This document shows positions 6,947 to 16,436 of a stretch of DNA of 64,000 nucleotides, piece after piece; the stretch's first letter is position 1; the number at the start of each line of letters is the position of its first letter. A program made the position numbers and the translations under genes. A model generated the notes under the pieces. That model saw only the letters and a list, made by a program, of their open reading frames with translations. It was not told where the DNA came from and searched no databases. Source of the stretch: JAWXUK01 sp044432725 (GTDB lineage Bacteria; Bacillota; Clostridia; Oscillospirales; Oscillospiraceae); NCBI GenBank assembly GCA_044432725.1, contig JAWXUL010000012.1, forward strand, positions 1 through 64,000, written 5' to 3'.

Positions 6947-9900
6947 ATGAAGTCAAATTTTATCTTCTTGAAAGAGGAAGTACCCGAACTCTATCAGTTG
7001 GGGCGCTTGGCAGAAAAGTACTTATATAGCGACAGCAATGCTTGTCTCTTTAAACTAGGCTTATTTGGTGAAACCATTGTTCATCTCATCATGAGATTAA
7101 ACTATGTCGAGCCACCAAGAACAGAAAACTCCCACGCAAATCGAATTCTCGTCTTGAAACGAGTGGGCTTACTGCCAGATGAAATAGATCATATTTTAAC
7201 ACCTCTTCGGAAAAAACGAAACAAAGCTTCGCACGCAAACTATGACGATACAGACGAGAGTAAAATCTTGCTGAAAATGTGTCATCAGCTAGGTTGGTGG
7301 TTTGTCAACGTTTATGCTACGACCAAAATGGATCAAATTCCTTTTGTCTTGCCAGAAAAAGTGAAGCCTATTGACAAAAGTGCCTATCTGAATAAAATTC
7401 AAGCACAAGAAAAAATGATCCTTGATCTACAAGAGAAAATAAAGCAGCAAGAAGCGAATTTCACACCTCCCATTACCCCCGTTTCCACGAAAGAACGGGA
7501 AGAAAAGGTTGAAAAATCACAAAAAGTGGCAAACGCCATCTTATTGTCAGAGGAAGAAACTCGCCTTATCATTGATGCACAACTGCGGAAAGTTGGTTGG
7601 GAAGTAGACAGCAAAGAATTACGCCATTCCAAAGGCAGCAGACCCCAAAAAGGGAAAAATCTCGCCATCGCAGAGTGGCCCACCGACGGAATCTCTCGCA
7701 AAAAAGGCTATGCAGATTACGCCTTGTTCATTGGGGAAAAAATGGTGGCAATGATTGAAGCGAAAAAAATGGGCGAGGATGTTTCCTCTGTCATTGATGT
7801 CCAGTGCAAAGAATACGCAAGCCATGTGAAAGAGGAACACGCTCACTACGTCATTGACCAGTGGAACGGCTATTCTGTGCCCTTTGTTTATGCCACAAAC
7901 GGCAGAAATTACAACAAACAAATGGAAACCATGTCAGGGATTTGGTCACTGGATTTAAGACGGAGTAGCAATATCCCAAGAGTCCTACAAGGTTGGTCAA
8001 GCCCTAGCAATATGGAGCAAATCTTAGAAAAAGAAATCAAAAAATCAAATCTAGGACTGAAAAACACTTCCTTTGACTTGCTCACAGACAAAGCTGGTTT
8101 GCGTTTACGTCCCTATCAAGTGGAGGCAATCGAAAAGGTGGAAGAAGCTGTCTTTTCTGGGAAATCCACAGCCCTTCTCTCTATGGCGACAGGAACAGGG
8201 AAAACTCGTACTATTTTAGGGATGATGTATCGGTTTTTAAAGGCAAAACGCTTCTATCGTATCTTGTTTTTAGTGGATCGTAGAGCCTTAGGGGACCAAG
8301 CCACCGAAGTCTTTGGAGAAGAAAAACTAGAAGATCTCCTCACGTTAAATGAGATTTTTAATATCAAAACATTAGAGGAAAAAGAAATTGAGTTGGAAAC
8401 AAAAATCCACGTTTCCACTGTCCAAGCCTTGGTGCAGCGTGTTCTTTACAACGAAAAGGACAAAATTCCTGCTGTTTCTGACTATGACCTGATTATCATT
8501 GACGAGGCACATCGTGGCTATGCTTTAGATAAAGACATGGACGAGGACGAGCTTCTCTATCGGAATGAAAAGGACTTCCTCAGTAAATACAAAGCTGTAA
8601 TAGACTATTTTGATGCCTTTAAAGTGGCAATGACAGCCACCCCAGCACTCCATACTACAGAAATTTTCGGAGAACCTGTGTACAACTACTCCTATCGTCA
8701 AGCAGTGTTGGATGGTTTTTTGGTGGATCACGATGCCCCCCACAACATCAAAACCAAACTAAGCATAGAGGGAATTTCCTATCAAAAAGGAGATGTTCTT
8801 GCCGTTTATGACCCGATTACTGGGGAAGTGGTGAACAGTGCTGCCCTAGAAGATGAACTAAACTTCGATATAGAAAAGTTTAATCGTGATGTGATTACCG
8901 AGGATTTCAATCGCACTGTTTTTAATGAAATCGCCCAAGACCTAAACCCAGAGGGAGAGGGAAAAACCCTGATTTTTGCAGTGAATGACAAACACGCCGA
9001 TTTAATTGTGAAAATCCTCCACGAGATTTATGAAGAAATGGGAGTCCATCAAGATGTTGTGCAGAAAATTACGGGAAAATCTGGAGATGAGAAGCGAAGA
9101 AAAGAGCTGATTCGTCGCTTTAAAAATGAAAAATACCCCAATATTGCTGTGACTGTGGATTTATTGACCACAGGGATTGACGTGGTGGAAATCACTTCCC
9201 TTGTGTTCATGCGTCGAGTAAAATCACGGATTTTGTTTGAACAAATGCTGGGGCGAGCCACCAGACTTTGCAAAAAAATCGGGAAAACTCACTTTGAAAT
9301 TTATGACCCTGTGGGGGTGTATGAAGCACTGAAAGAAGTTTCCACCATGAAACCTGTGGTGGTGAATCATGAAACAACCTATGAAGATTTGATGAATGGT
9401 TTCGCTGTTTTGGAGACAGAAGACAAGATAAAACACCAAATCGACCTGATTGTGGCGAAAATCAGACGAAAAGAAAAGAGAATGACTCAAGGACAGAAAG
9501 AGAAATTTGAAGCAAGCACCGACGGAACCTCAGTGGCTGATTTTCTCTCTCAAATCCAATCTCTCCCTCCCAAAGACGCAAAAGATCGATTCCAAAAACT
9601 CCAACAAAACACAGAATTTTTCACCATATTGGCAGAAGGTGGGGTGGATGCCCGTCGTGCAGTGGTGATTTCGGATCAAAAAGATGAATTCGTCAGCCAC
9701 ACACGAGGTTATGGCAACGGGGTCAGGGAAGAGGACTACATCGAGTCATTCCAACATTACCTCAGTGAAAACAAAGAAAAAATAGAAGCCTTAAAAACAG
9801 TTTGCACCAGTCCAAGTTCTCTCACACGAAAAGAACTAAAATCACTGCGTATGGCACTGGATTCAGAAGGATTCACAGAAATCCAGCTGACTTCTGCAAT

Positions 9901-10240
9901 CAACACCATGAAAAATGAAGATATCGTGGTGGATTTGGTGAATATCATTCGCAATTTAGCCGTTGGTGCAGAATTGATGGACCATAACGATCGCATCGAA
10001 AATGCCGTTAGCAAACTGAAAAAAGCACACAAATTTACCAAAATGGAATCAGATTGGCTGGACCGTATCGAGAAAAACTTGCTGACAGAAACAGTACTGT
10101 CAAAGGATACTTTCGACACAGGGTATTTCCGAGACCAAGGTGGTTTCAAGCGAATTGACAAGATCTTTGGGAACAAACTGGGAGAATATATCATAGAATT
10201 GAATCAATATTTATACGATGACGGAGGAAAAACGGCATAA
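6947..10240 (+). CDS. hsdR: Type I restriction endonuclease subunit R (HsdR)
   Basis: About 1097 aa. Start ATG 6947 follows AAAGGAG at 6932-6938; the GTG at 6938 lies inside that site. Order of domains: N-terminal DUF4145-like helical region (about 1-130), a coiled-coil linker, the HsdR_N nuclease domain with the D...EAK signature (YADYALFIGEKMVAMIEAKK), a superfamily 2 helicase motor with Walker A ATGTGKT near residue 415 and IIDEAHRG near 518, TATPA, then LTTGIDVVEI and QMLGRATR, and an EcoEI-type C-terminal domain. It translocates and cleaves DNA lacking the cognate methylation. It overlaps hsdM by one base (TAATG). All key motifs look intact. Confidence 0.93.
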   Translation: MKSNFIFLKEEVPELYQLGRLAEKYLYSDSNACLFKLGLFGETIVHLIMRLNYVEPPRTENSHANRILVLKRVGLLPDEIDHILTPLRKKRNKASHANYDDTDESKILLKMCHQLGWWFVNVYATTKMDQIPFVLPEKVKPIDKSAYLNKIQAQEKMILDLQEKIKQQEANFTPPITPVSTKEREEKVEKSQKVANAILLSEEETRLIIDAQLRKVGWEVDSKELRHSKGSRPQKGKNLAIAEWPTDGISRKKGYADYALFIGEKMVAMIEAKKMGEDVSSVIDVQCKEYASHVKEEHAHYVIDQWNGYSVPFVYATNGRNYNKQMETMSGIWSLDLRRSSNIPRVLQGWSSPSNMEQILEKEIKKSNLGLKNTSFDLLTDKAGLRLRPYQVEAIEKVEEAVFSGKSTALLSMATGTGKTRTILGMMYRFLKAKRFYRILFLVDRRALGDQATEVFGEEKLEDLLTLNEIFNIKTLEEKEIELETKIHVSTVQALVQRVLYNEKDKIPAVSDYDLIIIDEAHRGYALDKDMDEDELLYRNEKDFLSKYKAVIDYFDAFKVAMTATPALHTTEIFGEPVYNYSYRQAVLDGFLVDHDAPHNIKTKLSIEGISYQKGDVLAVYDPITGEVVNSAALEDELNFDIEKFNRDVITEDFNRTVFNEIAQDLNPEGEGKTLIFAVNDKHADLIVKILHEIYEEMGVHQDVVQKITGKSGDEKRRKELIRRFKNEKYPNIAVTVDLLTTGIDVVEITSLVFMRRVKSRILFEQMLGRATRLCKKIGKTHFEIYDPVGVYEALKEVSTMKPVVVNHETTYEDLMNGFAVLETEDKIKHQIDLIVAKIRRKEKRMTQGQKEKFEASTDGTSVADFLSQIQSLPPKDAKDRFQKLQQNTEFFTILAEGGVDARRAVVISDQKDEFVSHTRGYGNGVREEDYIESFQHYLSENKEKIEALKTVCTSPSSLTRKELKSLRMALDSEGFTEIQLTSAINTMKNEDIVVDLVNIIRNLAVGAELMDHNDRIENAVSKLKKAHKFTKMESDWLDRIEKNLLTETVLSKDTFDTGYFRDQGGFKRIDKIFGNKLGEYIIELNQYLYDDGGKTA

Positions 10241-11745
10241 TGGGCAATCAAGAAATTGTATCTAAGTTATGGAACTTATGTAATGTACTGCGTGATGATG
10301 GCATCACCTATCACCAATATGTGACGGAACTGACCTATATTTTATTTCTGAAAATGTTAGCAGAAACAGGGACAGAAGAGGATATTTTAAACAATATCCG
10401 TGATTATCAGTTCTTGAAGGACAAAGAAAATACCCTAAGCAAAGAAGAGCGAGTGTCACTGGACGAAAAAGAAGTGATTGCAAGCTATACATGGGAAGAA
10501 CTGGTGAAAAAGTCTGGACTGGAACTGCGGAGTTATTACAGAAATATCCTTCGTTTGTTTGGGATTCATTGTAGTGGGCATATTCGTGCCATTTATCACG
10601 AGGCACGGAGTAACATTGATGAGCCAAAAAATCTGGAGAAAATCGTCAAAACCATGAACGATCTGGACTGGTATTCCGTAGATGAGGAAGGTTTTGGGGA
10701 TTTATACGAGGGACTTTTGGAGAAAAACGCAAACGAGAAAAAGTCTGGGGCTGGGCAATATTTCACCCCTCGTGTGCTGATTGATGTGATGACAAGACTT
10801 GTGAAGCCACAGCTTGGGGAGCGTTGCAACGATCCTGCTTGTGGTACCTTTGGTTTTATGATTTCAGCCAATAATTACTTGAAAAGTCAGCACAATTTCG
10901 CCCAATTAGCAGAAGAAGACTACGAATTTCAGAAAAAAGAGGCACTCACTGGCTGTGAACTTGTGCCAGACACCCACAGACTTGCCATGATGAATGCCAT
11001 GATTCACGGCATTACTAGCGACATTTTCCAAGGGGATACCTTAACCAATTTCGGCAAAAAGATGGATGGTTTTGATGTTGTTCTGGCAAATCCACCCTTT
11101 GGCACAAAAAAAGGGGGCGAATCTGCCACCCGTGATGACTTTTTGTTCCCTACTTCCAACAAACAACTGAACTTTTTACAGCATATTTATCGTAGTTTGA
11201 AGGCAGATGGGAAGGCTCGTGCTGCTGTGGTCTTGCCTGATAATGTGCTTTTCGCTGATGGAGATGGCACAAGAATCCGTGAAGATTTGATGGAAAAGTG
11301 CAATGTTCACACGGTATTACGTCTGCCCACTGGGATTTTTTACGCACAAGGGGTGAAAACAAACGTGCTTTTCTTCACTCGTGGGACTTCTGAAAAGGGG
11401 AATACCCAAGAGGTTTGGTTCTATGATATGCGTACCAATATGCCCTCTTTTGGGAAAACTACCCCCTTGAAACTGTCTCATTTTGAAGGCTTTGAAACAG
11501 CCTACAACGCAGAAAATAGGGATAGCATCAAGGATGAGCGTTGGCAGAAGTTTTCTCGTGAGGACATCCGACAAAAGGGTGATTCCCTCGATTTAGGCTT
11601 GATTCAAGATGATTCTGTGGTGGATTTTGCCGATTTGCAAGACCCTGTGGAAAGTGGAGAAGAAATTGTGGCTGATTTGGAAAATGCCGTAGACTTGATT
11701 CAGTCTGTGATTTTGGAGCTGAAACAGCTAGGGGGCAAGGGTTAA
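10240..11745 (+). CDS. hsdM: Type I modification methyltransferase subunit M (HsdM)
   Basis: A 501-aa N6-adenine methyltransferase subunit. It has an N-terminal helical HsdM domain (LWNLCNVLRDDGITYHQYVT), then the SAM-binding motif I (NDPACGTFGFM, near residue 197) and the catalytic NPPFG (near 285), the standard DPACG/NPPF pair of gamma-class adenine methylases. It pairs with HsdS to give the modification enzyme and with HsdR to give restriction. Tight coupling with both neighbours (one-base TAATG overlaps) indicates a single operon. No damage is visible. Confidence 0.93.
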   Translation: MGNQEIVSKLWNLCNVLRDDGITYHQYVTELTYILFLKMLAETGTEEDILNNIRDYQFLKDKENTLSKEERVSLDEKEVIASYTWEELVKKSGLELRSYYRNILRLFGIHCSGHIRAIYHEARSNIDEPKNLEKIVKTMNDLDWYSVDEEGFGDLYEGLLEKNANEKKSGAGQYFTPRVLIDVMTRLVKPQLGERCNDPACGTFGFMISANNYLKSQHNFAQLAEEDYEFQKKEALTGCELVPDTHRLAMMNAMIHGITSDIFQGDTLTNFGKKMDGFDVVLANPPFGTKKGGESATRDDFLFPTSNKQLNFLQHIYRSLKADGKARAAVVLPDNVLFADGDGTRIREDLMEKCNVHTVLRLPTGIFYAQGVKTNVLFFTRGTSEKGNTQEVWFYDMRTNMPSFGKTTPLKLSHFEGFETAYNAENRDSIKDERWQKFSREDIRQKGDSLDLGLIQDDSVVDFADLQDPVESGEEIVADLENAVDLIQSVILELKQLGGKG

Positions 11746-13046
11746 TGGCGAAGAAAAAAGCAGAGCTGACTTTGGAAGAAAAGTTGGAACAAGCCCTTGT
11801 GCCTTTGGAGGAGCAACCTTATGCAGTGCCTGAGAATTGGGTGTGGACGAGGTTGGGGGAAGTTATTAAAGTTTCATCAGGAAAAAACTTAACTTCAAAA
11901 AATATGGTTTCCACGGGAAAAATACCCGTTTATGGTGGGAATGGAATAACAGGCTATCATAGTGACTTTAATCAAGAAGGAAAAACTATTGTAATTGGTA
12001 GAGTCGGTTTTTATTGTGGCAGTGTTCACGCTACGAATGAAAAAGCTTGGGTTACAGATAATGCTTTTGTTACATCTTACCATGAACATACATTTGAATT
12101 TTTCTTTTTATTTAACCTCTTAGTTTACTTGAAATTGGGAGAATATTCTGTTTCAACTGCTCAGCCAGTTATTTCAGGTAAAACTATCTATCCGATTCCT
12201 GTTCCCCTCCCCCCTCTCGCCGAACAAACACGCATTGTTTCTCGTATTGAAAGCCTGTTTTCCAAGCTAGATGAGGCAAGAGAACTGATCGAATCTTCCC
12301 TGAATCGCTTTGAAGAGAGGAAATCAGCCATACTTCATAAGGCTTTTTCAGGTGAATTGACGAAGCAGTGGAGAGAAGAGAATGGGGTGGGGTTTGAGTG
12401 GGAAGAAACCCGATTAGAATTACTTTCAACCAAAATCGGTGATGGGTTGCATGGTACCCCAGCTTATGATGAATCAGGAAAATATTATTTTGTGAATGGT
12501 AATAACTTAAATAAAACAGAGATTCTGATAAAAAATGATACTAAACGAATAAATGATGTTGAGTATAACAAGATAAAAAAAGAATTGAATACTAATACTG
12601 TCTTTTTATCTATAAATGGTACATTGGGAAATACAGCTTTTTACAATAACGAACCGATAGCATTGGGCAAAAGTGCTTGTTATATAAATGTATCCAATAG
12701 ATTGTCAAAATTCTTTTTGAGGTATTTATTTGAAACAAATAGTTTTATAAATTATGCAAATACTGTAGCAACAGGCAGTACTATAAAAAATCTATCACTT
12801 AAATCAGTTAGAAATCTTGAAATCCACCTCCCCACCCTCCCCGAACAAGAAGAAATTGTCCGTATTTTAGATGATATCTTAGGAAAAGAATCCGAAGCCA
12901 AAGAATTATTAAACCTTTTAGAAAAAATCGACCTGATGAAGAAGGCAATCTTAGGTCGTGCCTTTCGTGGGGAATTAGGGACGAATCGAGGGGACGAGGA
13001 GAGTGCAGAGGGGCTTTTAAGGGAGGTTATTGGGGGAGAAAAATGA
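11745..13046 (+). CDS. hsdS: Type I specificity subunit S (HsdS)
   Basis: A 433-aa protein with the two-fold HsdS architecture. Target recognition domain 1 starts at VPENWVWTRLGEVIKVSSGK and ends in PLPPLAEQTRIVSRIESL followed by a conserved helix. TRD2 starts near GFEWEETRLELLSTKIGDG and ends at LPTLPEQEEIVRILDDIL with the second spacer helix. The two PLPPLxEQ/LPxLPEQ boundaries are hallmark repeats. The TRDs are more AT-rich than the conserved helices, as usual when recognition domains recombine. It defines the bipartite DNA target of the complex; the target cannot be read from sequence. Starts one base into the hsdM stop. Confidence 0.92.
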   Translation: MAKKKAELTLEEKLEQALVPLEEQPYAVPENWVWTRLGEVIKVSSGKNLTSKNMVSTGKIPVYGGNGITGYHSDFNQEGKTIVIGRVGFYCGSVHATNEKAWVTDNAFVTSYHEHTFEFFFLFNLLVYLKLGEYSVSTAQPVISGKTIYPIPVPLPPLAEQTRIVSRIESLFSKLDEARELIESSLNRFEERKSAILHKAFSGELTKQWREENGVGFEWEETRLELLSTKIGDGLHGTPAYDESGKYYFVNGNNLNKTEILIKNDTKRINDVEYNKIKKELNTNTVFLSINGTLGNTAFYNNEPIALGKSACYINVSNRLSKFFLRYLFETNSFINYANTVATGSTIKNLSLKSVRNLEIHLPTLPEQEEIVRILDDILGKESEAKELLNLLEKIDLMKKAILGRAFRGELGTNRGDEESAEGLLREVIGGEK

Positions 13047-13262
13047 AATCAACTATGTAAACTTTGAAGAACTAGATGTAAAAACTATCGCTGTCAAAAC
13101 TTCCTATAAAAAGCCTGTTGCCATAAATCCTCCAGACGATATCGAAGAACATGGCTGGGCTATGTTCTTGAACTCTATCAAGTTTATCAGGAAAAAACAG
13201 GGGAAGAATATGCAAGACCTTCTGATTTAGATTCACAGCCAAGGCTAAAGAATCATTTTAAT
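13030..13262 (+). pseudogene. Frameshifted remnant of an unknown gene, cut by the IS at 13263
   Basis: One frame encodes EINYVNFEELDVKTIAVKTS up to DDIEEHGWAMF. The likely continuation is one frame over: ELYQVYQEKTGEEYARPSDL then DSQPRLKNHF, running to the IS boundary. This join gives uniform, protein-like sequence, so I read it as one gene with a frameshift and IS truncation. The first frame has only a TTG start and no RBS of its own. Family unknown. Confidence 0.4.
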
Positions 13263-13889
13263 GGCTGTATTAGCTCTGTGTATTGGTTTTTCTAATTTAA
13301 CCTCGCCAAGCTCTGGAATCAAATTTTTTTCCTCTTTTTCTTGATTTTTGCTATTTCTAGGTGCGACCCACTCTTTCTTTTGCCTATTGTGATTACCTTT
13401 GAAACTTTCAGCAAAGAAAGTTTCGTCCATTTCGCTTATTCCGTCTAAATCATCAATGCCAAAGTTGTTGACTATTTCAAAAAGTATCTTGAGTCGCATA
13501 AAAAATGCTGTTTTAAGACTGATTTTCTCTTCCTCTTGACATTTTCTCAATGTTAGTTTTCTTGTCATGCAATCAATGTATTTAGACCACTTGTGCATTG
13601 AAAGTTTGCTATTTTCAAAGATAGTACCAGTAGTGACACCAAAAGTTCTTTCTCACTCTTTACAGAGAAATCTTTGTTTTCCACGGACTTTTCCGTGCTT
13701 GATAACTTCTTTACTTTCACAATGAGGACATTTTAACCTGTCAGAAAACCTATTTTCTGCAATGGTATTTGCAAGGGTAGTATTATCATTTTGCTCTTGT
13801 AAGTAGTTGTCAAGTTCAGATTGTAATTCCTCTAAGTCTGAAAGTCCTAGTGTAGATTTTAATAGTTGAAGTTGTTCTTTTACTGTCAT
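13245..13889 (-). pseudogene. Broken IS1595 transposase
   Basis: Starts MTVKEQLQLLKSTLG at ATG 13889 and matches the intact transposase at 1111-2160 through the zinc ribbon. It is interrupted by an in-frame TGA right after the second zinc-ribbon half (LCKE, where the intact copy reads CKECQRTF). It resumes in the same frame (ERTFGVTTGTIFENSKLS) up to APRNSKN, then joins foreign-looking sequence and stops just beyond the left terminal repeat. The aspartate/asparagine half of the catalytic domain is deleted. Confidence 0.85.
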
Positions 13890-13984
13890 AAAATCAAATC
13901 TAAACAGATTATATACTATTTAGACGCAGAAAATGTTAAAAGTTCCTACTTTTTCAAAAACCAATACACAGGGCTAGCACAGCC
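13263..13984 (-). mobile_element. Internally deleted IS1595-family element with both terminal repeats
   Basis: Left repeat 13263-13286 (begins GGCTGTATTAGCTCTGTG) and right repeat 13961-13984 (begins CCAATACACAGGGCTAGC) are imperfect complements. The 722-bp element carries a transposase pseudogene closely related to that at 1111-2160 but lacks roughly the C-terminal half. The 8 bp on each side do not match, so no target-site duplication is apparent. Both ends survive, so it could in principle be moved by an active relative. Confidence 0.75.
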
Positions 13985-14018
13985 TTACAAAATAAAATGG
14001 GAAGTTTGAAGTCTTGCC

Positions 14019-14047
14019 TTTACAAAAGCTCTAATTTGCTGTATAAT
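14019..14047 (+). promoter_or_regulatory. Promoter of the SDR gene
   Basis: TTTACA (14019-14024), 17-bp spacer, TATAAT (14042-14047), 54 bp before the ATG. It lies immediately outside the IS end at 13984. Confidence 0.6.
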
Positions 14048-14100
14048 AAAAAGGTAAGTGTAAATCACTTTAGATTATAATTTAAAAAGGAGTATAGATC

Positions 14101-14895
14101 ATGAACTTAAGAGAAAAATATGGTGAATGGGGTATCATTCTAGGAGCAACCGAAGGGGTAGGCAAAGCTTTTTGCGAAAAAATTGCTGCTGGAGGCATGA
14201 ATGTTATTCTGGTGGGACGTCGTGAAGCCATGCTCAAAGAACTGGGTGAAGCCATTTCCGCTGAATATAAAGTGGAGCATAAAGTCATTGTGGCAGACTT
14301 CGCAGACCCTGCTTGTACCACAAAAATCTTTGCTGAAACCAAAGACTTGGATATGGGCTTTATGTCCTATGTGGCTTGTTTCCATACCTTTGGAAAATTA
14401 CAAGATACCCCTTGGGAAAAACATGAACAAATGATTCATGTCAATGTCACCACTTTCCTTGCTTGCTTTTACCATTATATGGGCATTTTTGCGAAGCAAG
14501 ACCGTGGTGCTGTCATCAATGTTTCCTCTCTCACAGGTTTTAGTAGTTCCCCATACAATGCACAATATGGTGCAGGGAAGTCCTATATCCTGAAATTAAC
14601 CGAGGCTGTGGCTTGCGAAACCGCAAAAACTAATGTAGATGTAGAGGTTATTACCTTAGGTACCACAATCACACCAAGTCTGCTAAGTAATTTGCCAGGT
14701 GGTCCTGCGGGTGAAGCTGTGATGAAATCTGCCTTGACACCAGAGGAATGTGTTGACGAAGCTTTTGGAAAATTGGGCAAAGAGTTCTCTGTCGTTGCTG
14801 GCGAGAAGAATAAAGAAAATGTCCACAACTGGCGTGCCAACCACACAGCAGATGAGTATATCAAATATATGGGTTCTTTCTACGAAAAAGACTGA
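14101..14895 (+). CDS. Short-chain dehydrogenase/reductase (SDR) oxidoreductase
   Basis: A 264-aa classical-size SDR. The N-terminal Rossmann motif is a variant of TGxxxGxG (GATEGVGKAF). VGRREAMLKELG suggests NADP(H) preference by the Arg-Arg after the second strand. The catalytic set is S in NVSSLTG, Y in the NAQYGAGK (YxxxK) motif, and N in the preceding helix region. Substrate cannot be told; several gut SDRs of this type act on hydroxysteroids or keto acids. Start ATG 14101 follows AAAGGAG. Monocistronic between the IS remnant and the hairpin at 15071. Confidence 0.8.
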   Translation: MNLREKYGEWGIILGATEGVGKAFCEKIAAGGMNVILVGRREAMLKELGEAISAEYKVEHKVIVADFADPACTTKIFAETKDLDMGFMSYVACFHTFGKLQDTPWEKHEQMIHVNVTTFLACFYHYMGIFAKQDRGAVINVSSLTGFSSSPYNAQYGAGKSYILKLTEAVACETAKTNVDVEVITLGTTITPSLLSNLPGGPAGEAVMKSALTPEECVDEAFGKLGKEFSVVAGEKNKENVHNWRANHTADEYIKYMGSFYEKD

Positions 14896-15070
14896 TTTTG
14901 CCATTGATGATGGTACTTTCTTTCTGGTTTTAGCTGGGTTTTGTCGGAATTCAACGTAAGGACAATTCTCTCCACGCATTAATGCTGTCTTTCCACCATT
15001 TTTTGTAGGAAAGAAGCCGTTGACTAAGTGCAAAAAGGCAATAAGCAGTGGGGGAAACAGTCATAACTTT

Positions 15071-15116
15071 AGGCAAACAAAAAGACACGATAAAAAAAGT
15101 GACTTTTTGTTTGCCT
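15071..15116. terminator. Strong hairpin, probable bidirectional terminator
   Basis: AGGCAAACAAAAAG (15071-15084) pairs perfectly with CTTTTTGTTTGCCT (15103-15116). The U-rich 3' arm suits termination after the SDR gene, or of the minus-strand remnant that follows. Confidence 0.55.
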
Positions 15117-15122
15117 TATAAA

Positions 15123-15349
15123 CTAGTCTTGCTTATTTATTTGCTGTAATCCAATCACAATAATCCCCCAAATAACAGCTTTGATGAGAAAAAATGCTGT
15201 GTATTCAGTGAAATCAAATTTTTCAGCCATGATCACCTGAAATCCCTTGGTCGCTGGCAATACGTTTCCAAGGGGATAAAGTACCGAAAGGAACTGCCGA
15301 ACATAATAGCCGAAGTAACAAAGAAGGCAAGAAGATCAGTTGAGTTGTC
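15123..15349 (-). pseudogene. C-terminal fragment of an integral membrane protein
   Basis: The minus-strand frame encodes YYVRQFLSVLYPLGNVLPAT, KGFQVIMAEKFDFTEY and a hydrophobic end (AFFLIKAVIWGIIVIGLQQ) before TAG 15123-15125. It looks like the last helices of an ABC-2-type permease or similar transporter. It has no start and stops abruptly next to an IS-end-like sequence at 15352, so it is a truncation relic. Confidence 0.4.
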
Positions 15350-15351
15350 AT

Positions 15352-15371
15352 GACACAGGGCTAACATAACC
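15352..15371. repeat. Solo IS1595-type terminal repeat, degenerate
   Basis: GACACAGGGCTAACATAACC resembles the tip of the IS ends at 2233-2256 and 13961-13984 (core ACACAGGGCTAACA). No matching partner is nearby. Probably a scar of a lost element. Confidence 0.4.
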
Positions 15372-15412
15372 TTGATCATAAAGTCTTGCTTATTAGACAG
15401 AAAGGAACGCTT

Positions 15413-15583
15413 ATGAAACTAAAATTACCTCCCTGTAAAAAATGCCTCTATAAATTGGGGGGTGTACAAACATTAGTAGACCCTTGTCCTGCTTGTAAAA
15501 TGAATGGTTGGAATATGTATGATATGTTTTCTACACCTGTTCAGAAAAAAGAAAGTGAATCCTCTACAGAAACTTTTGAATAA
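15413..15583 (+). CDS. Small zinc-ribbon-like protein, 56 aa
   Basis: ATG 15413 follows AAAGGAA and encodes a small protein with two CxxC pairs (CKKC near residue 8 and CPAC near 26) separated by about 14 residues, the geometry of a zinc ribbon, with an acidic/serine-rich tail. No partner gene is evident. It may be a regulator or a stand-alone metal-binding peptide. Function unknown. Confidence 0.5.
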   Translation: MKLKLPPCKKCLYKLGGVQTLVDPCPACKMNGWNMYDMFSTPVQKKESESSTETFE

Positions 15584-15784
15584 TTCCTCTTTCTTAGGAC
15601 AAGAGCGCATAATCCCTTATGGTATTGCTGTATCCCCACTGCCAGGAGAATTTACTATCCCTGAGGTATTTCCTTGAAGTTCTACGAAGAAGATAGAAAA
15701 TAAAGAATTGATTTCCGATTTTCACTTTCGCAAAGCAAAGAGATGAAGAGCAAAGTAAAATTTGATACCAGTTTACTGGCTGAC

Positions 15785-16099
15785 ATGAATAATGTAGCAT
15801 TTCAAGTAGGCTCTACCACCTTGGTTCAGCTATGGAGGCAATGTTTGAAAACGAGAAAATGAAAATCTTATTAACGGGCAAAGATTGGGGCTGACTATAA
15901 TCGTTTGGAGCGTTGCTTTCAAGCAGTTTCTGTGGCACATGAAGAGGCAACCAGTGCAAATTCTCTGATACGAGACACAGATGTGGCAGAAGAAATGATG
16001 AAAATGGTCAAAGAGCAGATTTTGCTCCAAGCACAGCAGAACTTGTTACCCAAGGCATTTGACCAAAAGGAGCAGTTGCTCACTATGATACATAGATAG
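15785..16099 (+). pseudogene. Flagellin C-terminal remnant
   Basis: From 15875 one frame reads RAKIGADYNRLERC, NSLIRDTDVAEEMMKMVKEQ and ILLQAQQNLL before stopping at 16097-16099. It matches the flagellin D0 C-terminal pattern (LGA..NRLE; SRIRDTDMAEEM; K..IL.QA.Q.ML). An upstream piece in another frame (MNNVAFQVGS, near 15785) may come from the central part. The extreme C terminus is replaced by unrelated residues, and there is no start, RBS or N-terminal D0/D1 part. It is a dead relic. The window's other motility-type genes (chemoreceptor, c-di-GMP enzymes) fit a flagellated ancestor. Confidence 0.7.
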
Positions 16100-16391
16100 A
16101 TAGTAGACAAGGAAAGTTTTACTTTGTGTGGCTGTATCGACAACTTATCAGTAAAATGTGGAAAAGTATTTCTTTTCTTAACGTGCGTTGAAATCATATC
16201 CTTTCCCCTTAACCCCTTTTTTCAAAGGGATAAAAGGGATGTTTTTATGTCATAAGAGGAAATTGCGTGTATTTTTTATCAAATAGAGACGGGGATGAAA
16301 CTCACTGTAACTTTTAGTGTACCCTATCATTGTATCAAAAAAAGAAATCCTCATTTTATCGAATTTTTCCCAAAGTAAAAGCAAAACATAA
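16100..16391. other. Non-coding stretch after the flagellin relic
   Basis: AT-rich, no RBS-preceded frame or clear repeat seen. Confidence 0.4.
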
Positions 16392-16431
16392 GTCATGCTT
16401 ATACCCTGAAATTTCAGATTATAAGCATGAC
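16392..16431 (-). terminator. Terminator of the 12-kb minus-strand operon
   Basis: GTCATGCTTATA (16392-16403) pairs perfectly with TATAAGCATGAC (16420-16431), five bases beyond the stop of the last gene. The minus-strand 3' side is U-rich. Confidence 0.6.
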
Positions 16432-16436
16432 AAATT

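Noticed and set aside
13030..13230. Small toxin or antitoxin after hsdS
   Set aside because: The sequence continues sensibly in another frame up to the IS boundary, so it is better read as a frameshifted remnant.
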